Under the pieces are notes generated by a model. It did no database searches. It saw only the letters and a list, made by a program, of their open reading frames with translations, and had not been told where the DNA came from. Position numbers and translations under genes: made by a program. A DNA stretch of 64,000 nt from positions 265,326 through 329,325 of the forward strand of contig NZ_FNHV01000001.1 in NCBI RefSeq assembly GCF_900103585.1. Reading direction: 5' to 3'. Numbering within the stretch: the first letter of the stretch is position 1; each line of letters starts with the position of its first letter. Shown here one piece after another: positions 10,341 through 19,318 of this stretch. The stretch is from Streptomyces sp. cf386 (lineage in GTDB: Bacteria > Actinomycetota > Actinomycetes > Streptomycetales > Streptomycetaceae).

Positions 10341-12947
10341 GTGACAGCGGGAAGCGACTCGGTTCTCCAACTGCTGCCGATGGTGTTCGCCGCCCCGAAC
10401 GACGCGCTGGCGAGGGCGGAACGGGTGCTCGATGCCGATCCGTCGCCGTTGCACGCCTCCGTCGCCCACCAGGTGATCGGCATCTGGCAGCGGGACTGGG
10501 GCGACATGCGCATCGCCCTCCAGCACCTGCGGCGTGCCCGGGATCTCGCGGCACGGGCGGAATCGGCCGACCGGGAGGCGGACGTCCTGGCGGCGCTCGG
10601 GGTCGCGTTGGTGCATGCGGGGCGCACTCAGCAGGGGCTGGCCGCGCTGGAGCGTGGGGTCGTGCGCGGGAGCGGACACACCCGCGCGCGCGTGCTGTTC
10701 CGCCGGGCCTACGCCCGCTGGGTCCTGGGCCACCACCGCGAGGCGCTGGAGGATGTGCGCAAGGCGATTCCCGTGCTGCGGCAGGCCGAGGACGTCATCT
10801 GGACGGCGCGAGCGCTGACGCTGCGCGCGACCGTGCATCTGGCGGTCGGCGCGGTGGACCGCGCGGACGCCGACTTCACCGCGGCCGAGGCGCTGTGGGA
10901 CACCACGGGCCAGGAGCACGACAAGGCCGACGCGGTGGAGAGCCGGGGACTCGCCGCCTTCCGGTCGGGCGACATCCCGGCTGCGCTGCGGCTGCTCGAC
11001 GAGGCCGAGGAGCGGTACGCCAAGCTCGGCACGCCGACCTTCATGCTCAACATCCGCCGCTGCGAGGTGCTGATGGCCGCGGGGCTCGCCCCGGAGGCGC
11101 TGGCCGAGGCCGACGCGGCGATCGCCGTGCTCGACGGCATCGGCGGCCAGTCCACCCGCAAGGCGGAACTGCTGCTGGCCGCCGCGCGTGCCGCCCGGCT
11201 GGCGGGCGAGGCGCACACCGCGATCGCGCGCGCCGACATGGCCGTACGGCTGTTCGCGGGGCAGCGGCGCAGCTGGTGGGAGACGCATGCCCGGCTGGTG
11301 CTGATCGAGGCCCGGGTCGCCGCCGGGCGCAGTTCGGGTCGGCTGGTGGCCGACACGGCGGCGGTCGCCGAACGGCTGGCCTCCTTCGGCGCGCCGGCCG
11401 CGCCGGAGGCCTCGCTGCTCGCGGGCCGGATCGCCCTGAACCTGGGCTGGCGGGCCGACGCCGAGCGGCATCTGGCCGTCGCCGCCCGCAGCAGGCGCAG
11501 CGGGCCGCCGCTGGCGAGGATGACGGGCTGGGCGGCGCAGGCATTGCGGGCGCAGGCGGCAGGTTCGGGGCGGGGTGTCCTGGAGGCCTGCCGACGCGGC
11601 CTGGACGTGCTCGACGCCCACCGGATGACGCTCGGCGCGTCGGAGCTCAGGGCCCGCGCCACCGCGCAGGGCGCCGAACTGGCCGCGCTGGCCCAGCAGG
11701 CGAGCCTCGACTCCGGCAGTCCGCGGCGGCTGCTGGTGTGGAGCGAGCGCTGGCGGGCCACCGCACTGTCGACCCCGCCGACCCGGCCGCCGGCCGATCC
11801 GGAGCTGCAGAGCGACCTGACCGCGTTCCGGGAGATCGCGGCCCGCGCGGAGGCAGCCCGTATGGAGGCCCGTCCCGTTCCGGCGCTGGAGCGCGAACAG
11901 CGTCGCCTGGAGCGGGAGATCCGCTCCCGGACCCTGCACCTGCGCGGCGACACGCCCGGCGACGGCTACCGCTTCGACCCGGGCCGACTGCTTCAGCGGC
12001 TGGGTGACGACGTGCGGTTGGTCGAACTCGCCGTGCTGGACGGGCGGGTTCAGGTGCTGCTGTGCGGGCAGGGGCGGGTGCGCCGGTTCGAGGCCGGGTT
12101 GCTGGCCGAGGCGGAGACGGAGGCCGAGCACGTCCAGGCCGGGCTGCGGCGGCTGGCCCATCCCGGTGCGGATGCGCGGCTGCCGATCGTCGAAGCGGCG
12201 GGGCGGCGCCTGGAGGAGTTGCTGCTCGGTCCGGCCGCGGCTCATCTGGGCGACGGGCCCGTCGTGGTCGTACCCCCGGCCCGGCTGCACCGGGTGCCGT
12301 GGGCGCTGCTGCCGTCGCTGCGGGAGAGGGTGCTCAGCGTGTCGCCGTCGGCGAGCAGTTGGCTGCGCGCGCGGGAGACCGAGCCGCCGCCCGGAGGGCG
12401 CCAGGTGCTGGTGCGCGGGCCGGGTCTGGCGACCGGCGGCGCGGAGGTGCCCCACCTCGCCTGCCGGTACGGCGGCGCGGTCGTGCTGGAGCACGCGGAC
12501 GCGCGCGTGCCGCGCGTACTGGAGGAGCTGGACGGTGCCGAGCTGGCCCATATCGCGGCCCATGGCACGTTCCGCGCGGACAGCCCCCTGTTCTCGTCGC
12601 TGCGGATGGCCGACGGGCCGATCGTCGTCCACGACTTCGAGCGTCTGGACCGCAGCCCGTACCGGATCATCCTCTCCTGCTGCGACACCGCCCGCTTCGC
12701 CTCCGTCGGCGCCGACGAACTGCTCGGCTTGGTCACCGCGTTGCTGCCGCTGGGCACGGCGGGCGTGGTGGCGGCCAGCGCGCCCGTCAACGACGCCGCG
12801 GTGGTGCCCCTGATGCTGGCCCTGCACAAGGGCCTGAGCGAGGGGCTCTCCCTGGCGGAGGCACTGCGCGACGCCCGGGCGGCGCTGCCGGGCGACGCGC
12901 TGCACCAGGCGACGGGGTGGGCGTTCTCGGCGTTCGGGGCGGACTGA
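10341..12947 (+). CDS. TPR-CHAT domain (caspase-like protease) protein
   Basis: An 868-residue protein. Residues 1 to about 480 form tetratricopeptide-type helical repeats (Ala/Leu/Arg-rich helix pairs such as ARALTLRATVHLAVGAVDRAD). Residues about 560-868 are a CHAT domain, a caspase/separase-like cysteine protease fold, with the catalytic His741 in AHIAAHGTF and Cys780/781 in ILSCCDTA. The GTG start is supported by the promoter 7 bp upstream and by absence of a ribosome site at earlier starts. It lies head to head with the subtilisin operon. TPR-CHAT proteins act as regulated proteases in gasdermin- and CRISPR-linked systems; here the likely partners are the subtilisin, sigma factor and 165-residue protein. 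Confidence 0.9.
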   Translation: MTAGSDSVLQLLPMVFAAPNDALARAERVLDADPSPLHASVAHQVIGIWQRDWGDMRIALQHLRRARDLAARAESADREADVLAALGVALVHAGRTQQGLAALERGVVRGSGHTRARVLFRRAYARWVLGHHREALEDVRKAIPVLRQAEDVIWTARALTLRATVHLAVGAVDRADADFTAAEALWDTTGQEHDKADAVESRGLAAFRSGDIPAALRLLDEAEERYAKLGTPTFMLNIRRCEVLMAAGLAPEALAEADAAIAVLDGIGGQSTRKAELLLAAARAARLAGEAHTAIARADMAVRLFAGQRRSWWETHARLVLIEARVAAGRSSGRLVADTAAVAERLASFGAPAAPEASLLAGRIALNLGWRADAERHLAVAARSRRSGPPLARMTGWAAQALRAQAAGSGRGVLEACRRGLDVLDAHRMTLGASELRARATAQGAELAALAQQASLDSGSPRRLLVWSERWRATALSTPPTRPPADPELQSDLTAFREIAARAEAARMEARPVPALEREQRRLEREIRSRTLHLRGDTPGDGYRFDPGRLLQRLGDDVRLVELAVLDGRVQVLLCGQGRVRRFEAGLLAEAETEAEHVQAGLRRLAHPGADARLPIVEAAGRRLEELLLGPAAAHLGDGPVVVVPPARLHRVPWALLPSLRERVLSVSPSASSWLRARETEPPPGGRQVLVRGPGLATGGAEVPHLACRYGGAVVLEHADARVPRVLEELDGAELAHIAAHGTFRADSPLFSSLRMADGPIVVHDFERLDRSPYRIILSCCDTARFASVGADELLGLVTALLPLGTAGVVAASAPVNDAAVVPLMLALHKGLSEGLSLAEALRDARAALPGDALHQATGWAFSAFGAD

Positions 12948-12950
12948 TCG

Positions 12951-12992
12951 GTCGTGATCGATGGGTCGTGACCGATGGGTCATACCCCATGG
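12951..12992. repeat. Three tandem 14-bp units
   Basis: GTCGTGATCGATGG (12951-12964), GTCGTGACCGATGG (12965-12978) and the more diverged GTCATACCCCATGG (12979-12992) sit in the gap between the convergent CHAT and LuxR genes. No hairpin terminator is evident in this gap. Confidence 0.6.
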
Positions 12993-13020
12993 TGCCTGCC
13001 CAGCTCCCAGCTCAACTCCC

Positions 13021-14934
13021 TTATGCGGACTGCGTGTCCGGCAGTTCCACCAGCCACGGCAGTGCGCCGCGGTCGCTGGCGCCCAGGCGGGCGTAGGCGC
13101 TGTAGAGGTGGTTGCCGACCGTGCGGACGGACAGGGTGAGCTTCTCGGCGATCTGCCGGTTGCTCAGTCCTGCGGCGGCCAGCGTGACGATCTGTCGTTG
13201 CCGGGCAGTCAGTTCGCCGAGGACCAGCCCGGACAGTGCGGGGGTGCGGGCGCCCTGGCAGCGGCGGGCCAGGGCGACGGCACGCGTGCGTGCGGTGCGT
13301 GCGGCACGCGGGTCGCGGTGGGCCCGTACGGCCTGGGCGTGCGCCTCGGCCGCGAAGAGCAGGAAGCCGCGCTCCTCCAGCTGTTCGGCGACCCGGTCGA
13401 GCGCGGCGCCGTCGCCCTGGGCGAGCGCGTCGGCATGCGCGGCGAAGACGCCGGTCAGGCGGCCCTCGGCGAGCTGGGGGGTGCCCAGGCGGACGGCGTC
13501 GTAGGCGTCACCGGCGAGCGCCTCGACAGCCGTGTCGTCGGCGCCGGGGAACACGCCCACAGCCCCGTGCGCGTCACCGATGCCCGCCGGGACAACCCCG
13601 ACGGTGTCGCCGCGAGCCGTGACAGGCCGGGTGACCGCCCCACCCCCGTGGGGGCGGCCACCCAGGATCTCGTGCGCGGCCGTCGTGTCGCCCGACTGCG
13701 CTGTGGCGAGGGCGAGTTCGAGGCGGCAGGACGGATCGTCGTCGCCGTCCCGCAGCCCCTCCCGCGCCCACGCCGCCGCCTCCCGCAGCTCGCCGCGCAA
13801 CCGCGCGAACCGGGCACGTACGGCCGCGTACCCGGCCGGCACCGGCGCGCCCTCCGCCACCAGCCACTCCCCCACGGGCGCCGGCATCTCCCGTACGTCC
13901 GCCCGCTCGATGCGCCGGGTCAGCGCGGCCCGCTCGGCGTCGAGGGCGGGGCCGCACTGGTCCGGCGTACGGGACAGCCGCCTCGCCCGGAGCCTGCCGG
14001 CCGCGGCCCGCAGCACCGGGCCGTGCAGGGGGTGGGCGAGGCGGACGGCGCCCTGGTCGTCGATGTGGACCAGGGCGTCGGCCTCCAGATGTTCGAGGGT
14101 GTGCAGATCGAGTCGGTCCCGCGCCAGGTCCAGGGGCAACGGCTCGGCGAAGGCGAGGCGTTCGAGCGTCTCGCGCTCGTCGGGGCGGCTGCGGTCGAGG
14201 ACGTGTGCGGTGCGCTCGCGCACGGTCGCGGTGACCGGCACCGGGCCGCGCCACGCCCACTCGTCCGACTCCGGAACCCGGGTCAGCAGCCCGCGCTCGC
14301 GCATCGCGTCCACCAGCTCGCGCAGCAGTCGCAGGTTCCCCTGGCACAGGCGGTACAGCCGGTTCACGGTGAGCGGTTCGAGGGCCGCGCCGCCGGCTCC
14401 GCCCGCCAGCAGGTGGACGGTCTCCTCATGGGGCAGCGGCTCCAGGGTGAGGCGGGGCAGGAGTTCGCCGGTCCACAGGCGGGAGATCGCGCCCGGGACC
14501 GGGGCGCCGTCGGTGGTGACGACCAGGAGCCGGGTGCGTCCGTGCACGGCCAGTTGGTGGACGAGGGCGGCCGAGGCGTCGTCGAGCAGATGCGCGTCGT
14601 CCACGAGCAGCAGCCGTACGCCGGTCAGGTGCTGGAAGGCGTCGTGCAGGGTGGCGGTCTCGGGTACGAGGTGCGCGAACGCGGCCAAGCGGATGCGGCG
14701 GGTCTCGGGGGTGCCGGCCACCCTGGCGCAGTCGGTGCCGCGGACGGCCTCGGTGACGAGCCGGGTCTTGCCGCAGCCCGCCGGTCCCGTGATGACGATG
14801 CCGGGCCGGCCGGCGGTCGAGGCCCTTCGGACCAGTTCGAGTTCGTCCTCCCGGCCGGTGAACGGCCAGGGCAGCTCAAGGGTTTTCGCGTCACGTTCCC
14901 AAGTCATCACGGCAATAGGAGCGCGGTGACTCAC
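13021..14934 (-). CDS. ATPase-domain LuxR-family transcriptional regulator
   Basis: A 637-residue regulator of the large STAND-type LuxR class. An N-terminal AAA/NTPase domain has Walker A GPAGCGKT (50-57) and Walker B LLLVDDAH (about 109-116), followed by a helical sensor region rich in Ala/Arg. The C-terminal LuxR helix-turn-helix is [20 protein letters not shown] onward (about 570-625). Such proteins bind ATP and an inducer, oligomerise and activate transcription. The start is GTG 14934; ATG 14907 is the alternative, and neither has a clear ribosome site. It is divergent from the astacin-like protease gene (70-bp gap), a likely target. Confidence 0.9.
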   Translation of the reverse strand: MSHRAPIAVMTWERDAKTLELPWPFTGREDELELVRRASTAGRPGIVITGPAGCGKTRLVTEAVRGTDCARVAGTPETRRIRLAAFAHLVPETATLHDAFQHLTGVRLLLVDDAHLLDDASAALVHQLAVHGRTRLLVVTTDGAPVPGAISRLWTGELLPRLTLEPLPHEETVHLLAGGAGGAALEPLTVNRLYRLCQGNLRLLRELVDAMRERGLLTRVPESDEWAWRGPVPVTATVRERTAHVLDRSRPDERETLERLAFAEPLPLDLARDRLDLHTLEHLEADALVHIDDQGAVRLAHPLHGPVLRAAAGRLRARRLSRTPDQCGPALDAERAALTRRIERADVREMPAPVGEWLVAEGAPVPAGYAAVRARFARLRGELREAAAWAREGLRDGDDDPSCRLELALATAQSGDTTAAHEILGGRPHGGGAVTRPVTARGDTVGVVPAGIGDAHGAVGVFPGADDTAVEALAGDAYDAVRLGTPQLAEGRLTGVFAAHADALAQGDGAALDRVAEQLEERGFLLFAAEAHAQAVRAHRDPRAARTARTRAVALARRCQGARTPALSGLVLGELTARQRQIVTLAAAGLSNRQIAEKLTLSVRTVGNHLYSAYARLGASDRGALPWLVELPDTQSA

Positions 14935-15004
14935 CCTTGATACACGGGTACTTGAGTAGCCCCCGACTCAGGCGCCCGCGACGCGTCGACGGCACCCTGT
15001 TCGC

Positions 15005-16090
15005 ATGACCGCACGCTACTGCTCCCTCGCGCAGGCGTCGGCCCCCGCCTTCGCGCCGGGGCTGGCCGCCGAGCGGCTCAGTGCGCTCATCGGCGGACGC
15101 CGGATGTGGGTCAACGGCACCGTGCTGCACTACCACTTCTTCGACCGGGACTCCGACGGATCCGTGATCCCCGATCCGGAGACCGGCAAGGCCCGGCATG
15201 TTTCCTGGGTCGGCAGCAAGGAGCAGCGGGACGTCGTGCGCGAGTGCTTCCAGGAGTGGCAGGCCCTGGGCATCGGGCTGTCGTTCGTGGAGGTGGCCGA
15301 CCGCTCGGAGGCCGAACTGCGCATCGGGTTCCAGCTCGGTGACGGCTCCTGGTCGACCGTGGGCAAGGACGCGCTCCAGGTCGGCCTGAACGAACGCACC
15401 ATGAACTTCGGCTGGGACCTGACCGTGCCCGGGGAGCGCGGCACGGCCCTGCACGAGATCGGGCACGCGCTCGGCCTGCTGCACGAGCACCAGAGCCCGT
15501 TCGCCGGCATCCACTGGGACGACGAGGCCGTGTACACCGATCTGGCGGGCCCGCCGAACTTCTGGAGCCGGGACAAGACGTTCTTCAACATCCTGCGCAA
15601 GCTGGACCCGAACGAGGTCAACGGTTCCGTCTGGGACCCGCACTCGATCATGGAGTACCCGTTCTCGGCCGGGCTGATCCTGGAGCCGGAACAGTTCCGC
15701 GGCGGCCTGAACCCGCCCGGCGCGCTGTCCCGGGCCGACAAGGAGTTCGTCCGCCGCTGGTACCCGTCGGCCGAGCCGCCGGGGGCGCAAGACCTGGTGC
15801 CGTTCCGCTCGGTACCGCTGCGGCTGGGCCCGGCGCAGCAGGCCGACTTCGTCGTCGAGCCCCCGGAGACCCGCGAGTACACCGTGGGCACCTTCGGCGA
15901 CAGCGACACGGTCGTCGTGGTCTTCGAGGAGCGGGACGGCGAACCCCGCTACCTCACCGCCCACGACGACGGCGGCACCCCGCACAACGCCACGGTCAAG
16001 GCCCGCCTCGTCAAGGGCCGCCGCTATTTCGTCCGGGTGCGCCTGTACTCCAGCTGGGGTTCGGGAGAGACGGCGGTCATGTGCTGGTGA
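15005..16090 (+). CDS. Astacin-like (M12) zinc metalloprotease, no signal peptide
   Basis: A 361-residue protein with the metzincin site HEIGHALGLLH (His150, Glu151, His154, His160) and a Met-turn SIMEY near residue 216, as in astacins. Residues about 35-235 form the protease domain. The C-terminal ~120 residues are beta-rich (VPLRLGPAQQADFVVEPPE onward) and resemble a small PPC-like or jelly-roll accessory domain. There is no leader peptide, so it would act in the cytosol or be released by lysis. The gene is divergent from the LuxR regulator and ends before a strong bidirectional hairpin. Its placement between two conflict-type clusters suggests a toxin or effector role, which is inference. 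Confidence 0.88.
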   Translation: MTARYCSLAQASAPAFAPGLAAERLSALIGGRRMWVNGTVLHYHFFDRDSDGSVIPDPETGKARHVSWVGSKEQRDVVRECFQEWQALGIGLSFVEVADRSEAELRIGFQLGDGSWSTVGKDALQVGLNERTMNFGWDLTVPGERGTALHEIGHALGLLHEHQSPFAGIHWDDEAVYTDLAGPPNFWSRDKTFFNILRKLDPNEVNGSVWDPHSIMEYPFSAGLILEPEQFRGGLNPPGALSRADKEFVRRWYPSAEPPGAQDLVPFRSVPLRLGPAQQADFVVEPPETREYTVGTFGDSDTVVVVFEERDGEPRYLTAHDDGGTPHNATVKARLVKGRRYFVRVRLYSSWGSGETAVMCW

Positions 16091-16148
16091 CGGCACGGAT
16101 CCGCTGACGCGCACGGACGCCATCGTCCACTGTCCGGCGCCGGGGGAA

Positions 16149-16192
16149 GTGAGCGGGACGCCACCTTCGGGGGAGGGTGACGTCCCGCTCAC
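16149..16192. terminator. Bidirectional hairpin terminator
   Basis: Perfect 12-bp arms GTGAGCGGGACG (16149-16160) and CGTCCCGCTCAC (16181-16192), with an inner partial CACC/GGGTG stem. It separates the convergent astacin gene and the last gene of the Fxs-type operon. Confidence 0.75.
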
Positions 16193-16225
16193 GCCATGTC
16201 CGGGCCGCACCCGCCCTGGCCGTGG

Positions 16226-19216
16226 CTAGGTGGGCTGGGGCTCGAAGTCCCAGTAGGGGCGGGCCCCCGAGCGCATGTAGAGGGTCTGCTGGTGATCGGG
16301 ACCATGGCTCGTGGCGAGGGTCGTCAGTGCCGTGCGTTCGACGGTGTCCGCCTCCTCCACACGGCCCAGTGCGCGCAGGTCCTGGGCGAGGCCCGCCCGC
16401 AGGTTGGCCGACAGGACATGGTCGGAGCCGACGGCGGCTACCGCCCGGTCGAGGGCGTCCCTGCCGAGCCGCTCCGCGGCCTCCACGTCCCCCACGGCGG
16501 CCAGCGTGGCGGCACAGTTCATCGCACAGCCCACCGCCCACACATGACCGCGCCCGATCGCGTCCTGCAGTTGCCGCATCGACTGGTCGGCAAGGCGGTG
16601 GGCGGCCTCCGGCTCGTCGTCGTCCAGGAGCAGCAGCGCGCAGTTGTTGCGGGCGCCGATCGCGTACGGGTGCAACTCGCCGAGGCGGTCCGCGTACGAC
16701 TGTGCGCTGTCCTCGGCCAGGCCGCGGGCCTTGCTCCGCTCACCGAGCACCCGCAGCAGCATCGCGTAGTCGAGGGACACCATGAGGACGTCGGGATGGT
16801 CGGCGCCACTGAGCACGATCAGCCGCTTGCGTGCCTCCCGCATGATCTTCCGCGCCTCCTCCAGCTCGCCGTCGCGCCGCAGGCACAGGGCCAGGTTGTG
16901 CTCGGCGAGCAGGGTCTGGCGGTGGGCCTCGTCCAGGGTCCTGCGGAGCAGGTGCACGTTGTACGCCTGGAGACTGCGGGCCTCGCGCAGCCTGCCCAGC
17001 AGACGCAGCATCCGGGCCGTGTAGTAGCCGGACTGCAGGGTGCGGCGTGCCCGTGAGCCGAGCAGCCCGACCCGCCGGTCGTACACCTCGCGGTGCAGGG
17101 CACAGGCGGCCTCATAGTGTCCCTGCATACCCATGGCCAGGGCGAGGTTGGTGCGGAACTGCAGGGTCTGGGCCACGTAGTGCTCGTCCAGCCAGTCCAC
17201 GGCGTTCTGCGCCGCCTCCTCGTACAGCTCGCGTGCCTCGTCGTACCGGCCGCGGGCCATCAGGGTGGCGCCGAGGCCATCCTTGGCGCGCAGCAGTTTG
17301 ATGCCGTTCTCCACGCCGACCTCGGCGAACAGCGTCAGGATGGCCCGGTCGGCCCGCTCCGCCTCCTCGTACCGGCCGAGGCCGCGCAGCATGCGCGCCT
17401 CCTGATGCGCGGCCGCCAGCACGCGCCGCTCGGTCGGTTCGAAGGTGCGCCGCCACCTCTCCAGCACGCGCCGGGTCAGTGCCCAGCCGTCCTGGTACTC
17501 GCCCCGCACCCGCAGGTAGTCGATGCAGTTCAGCAGCAGCCTGCGGACGTCGGCGTCGTCGGAGTCAAGGGAACCGGACGGTTCGAGGTGCGGGAGGATC
17601 TCGGCGTAGCGGTGCCAGTTCCAGGGCGAGCCGGGCTCGCCGGGGTCGGCGGCGACCAGCACCCGTGCGGCCGTCTCGGCGTACTCGCGCTCGGTGTCAT
17701 GGGTGAGGCCGTCGCGGATGAAGCGGCGGAAGCTGCGGTGCATGCGCAGCGACACGACACTGGTGGAGTCCTGCCGGGCATCGGTGGCGAACTCCACCCG
17801 CATGGAAGTTAGTTCGGAGATCGTGAGCAGGGCGGTGTCCCAGTTGCCGGGTTCGGTGACCAGGCCGGCGAGGTGGGGTGGCAGGTCGCTGGGCCGGGCC
17901 GAGCGCAGCAGCCGAACGGGCAGCATGTCCGGCGAGAAGAAGGTGAGCAGGAGCAGCAGCCTGTGCACCGCGGGAGACCGGTCGGCCAGTGCCTCCAGGG
18001 TCCGTGCCCACACCTGCCGGTGGGCGGGCGGCACGTCGGCGGCGTGGTCCGTCGCACCCTCCGCACCGGCCGGCCGTGGTTCGCCCTCGTCGAGGGCGCG
18101 CACATAGCCGGTGACATCGGCGGTCGGGTGGGCGTCGATCCAGGCGGCGCTCTGGTCGATGACCAGCGGCAGGTCGTCGAGCACGGCGGCCAGTTCGGCG
18201 GCCTGTGCCTCGGTCAGTCGGGGTGCCCGCCGGCAGGCGAAGGCGACGCTCTCGTCCCGGGCGAACGTCGGTAGCTCCCGCAGTTGGGCGCCGTGCCCGG
18301 CCCACCGCGTGGTCTGCGCCGTGATCATCACCTGGCCGAGGCCCGAGGGCAGCAGTGCCGCTATCCCGTCGACGTCCTCCGCACCGTCGAAGATGATCAG
18401 CCAGCGGCCCTTCTCATCCCGCTCCAGCGCCGCCTGCACCGTTTCGATCTGTCCCGTGAGCTGGTCGCCCTCGCCGAGGCCCACCTCCCTCGCCAGCCCG
18501 GCGAAGCCTTCCCTGGCCGCCGCCTTGGTCGCGGCGGGGACCCACCAGATCAGGTCGTACTCGCCGGCGAACCGGCGTGCATACTCGGCGGCTGCCTGGC
18601 TCTTTCCGACGCCGGGCGGCCCGTGCAGCAGTACCCGGCGGCTGTGGCCGTTGCCCGAGTTCAGTAGGTCGTGCACCTCGTTCAGGAGGTCCTCGCGCCC
18701 GGTGAACCTCGGATTGCGGCGCGGGGTGTTGGCCACGGCCGGCGGGTCCTCGGGATAGCGCGGGCCCTTCCCCTGCCGGGCGTACGGGGAGCTCGGCGCG
18801 AGCCCCACCTTGGCCAGCACCCGGCGCCGGGCTTCCTCCGGGCCGATGCCGCGCAGGGTCACCGCGCCGAGGCTCACCGCCTCGTCCGGCAGGGCCCGGG
18901 TGGTTACCGTGACCGCTCCGACCCGGTCGTGGAGGCGGGGCATCACCTCGTGCAGCACCTGCGCCCACTCCCGGTTGCGGCCGGTGTCGAACCGCAGGTA
19001 CCAGTCGTCGAGCACCAACAGCGCCCGCCCGGGCTGGGCGAAGAATGCCTCCAGCTCCGACACGTCGGGCAGCCTGCCGAGCGGCGACCAGCGCACCTCG
19101 GCGACCGTGCAGCCCTCCTGCGCGAGCACCCACGCGATCCACTGTGCCCACCCGTTGCTGACGCCGGCGTAGACGACGGAGACGTGAAGGGGGTGGGCCA
19201 AACGCCCTGCGACCAT
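16226..19216 (-). CDS. TIR-like/NB-ARC/TPR protein 3 (FxSxx-COOH system TPR family)
   Basis: A 996-residue NLR-like protein. Order: a TIR-like domain (about 8-110, strand HVSVVYAG and NGWAQW), an NB-ARC-type ATPase with Walker A GPPGVGKS (199-206) and Walker B WLIIFDGAED (272-281), a sensor motif DLPLVIDQSAAW, a winged-helix segment with MHRSFRRF (about 490) in the place of the NB-ARC MHD motif, then TPR pairs to about 960. It ends YWDFEPQPT. ATG 19216 is chosen because CAGGAG lies upstream at the right distance. It is the last gene of the operon. Relatives are annotated as FxSxx-COOH system tetratricopeptide repeat proteins. Ligand and partner are unknown. Confidence 0.88.
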   Translation of the reverse strand: MVAGRLAHPLHVSVVYAGVSNGWAQWIAWVLAQEGCTVAEVRWSPLGRLPDVSELEAFFAQPGRALLVLDDWYLRFDTGRNREWAQVLHEVMPRLHDRVGAVTVTTRALPDEAVSLGAVTLRGIGPEEARRRVLAKVGLAPSSPYARQGKGPRYPEDPPAVANTPRRNPRFTGREDLLNEVHDLLNSGNGHSRRVLLHGPPGVGKSQAAAEYARRFAGEYDLIWWVPAATKAAAREGFAGLAREVGLGEGDQLTGQIETVQAALERDEKGRWLIIFDGAEDVDGIAALLPSGLGQVMITAQTTRWAGHGAQLRELPTFARDESVAFACRRAPRLTEAQAAELAAVLDDLPLVIDQSAAWIDAHPTADVTGYVRALDEGEPRPAGAEGATDHAADVPPAHRQVWARTLEALADRSPAVHRLLLLLTFFSPDMLPVRLLRSARPSDLPPHLAGLVTEPGNWDTALLTISELTSMRVEFATDARQDSTSVVSLRMHRSFRRFIRDGLTHDTEREYAETAARVLVAADPGEPGSPWNWHRYAEILPHLEPSGSLDSDDADVRRLLLNCIDYLRVRGEYQDGWALTRRVLERWRRTFEPTERRVLAAAHQEARMLRGLGRYEEAERADRAILTLFAEVGVENGIKLLRAKDGLGATLMARGRYDEARELYEEAAQNAVDWLDEHYVAQTLQFRTNLALAMGMQGHYEAACALHREVYDRRVGLLGSRARRTLQSGYYTARMLRLLGRLREARSLQAYNVHLLRRTLDEAHRQTLLAEHNLALCLRRDGELEEARKIMREARKRLIVLSGADHPDVLMVSLDYAMLLRVLGERSKARGLAEDSAQSYADRLGELHPYAIGARNNCALLLLDDDEPEAAHRLADQSMRQLQDAIGRGHVWAVGCAMNCAATLAAVGDVEAAERLGRDALDRAVAAVGSDHVLSANLRAGLAQDLRALGRVEEADTVERTALTTLATSHGPDHQQTLYMRSGARPYWDFEPQPT

Positions 19217-19318
19217 GGGCAGGCTCCTGGAGGAATGACGGAAATCGAGCGGCTCACTGCTGATGGTGCAACAAATACCCTGATTTACAGAACAGTTGCC
19301 GCTCGATGACATTCCCGA

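Noticed and set aside
10104..12983. 959-residue minus-strand frame opposite the CHAT gene
   Set aside because: Arg/Pro/Gln-rich shadow without motifs; the CHAT catalytic residues lie on the plus strand.
15005..16090. Astacin-like gene as the HExxH-type peptide hydroxylase often found in FxSxx systems
   Set aside because: Its extended HExxHxxGxxH site and Met-turn are those of a metzincin protease, and it is separated from the operon by a bidirectional terminator and opposite orientation. No such hydroxylase was found in the operon.
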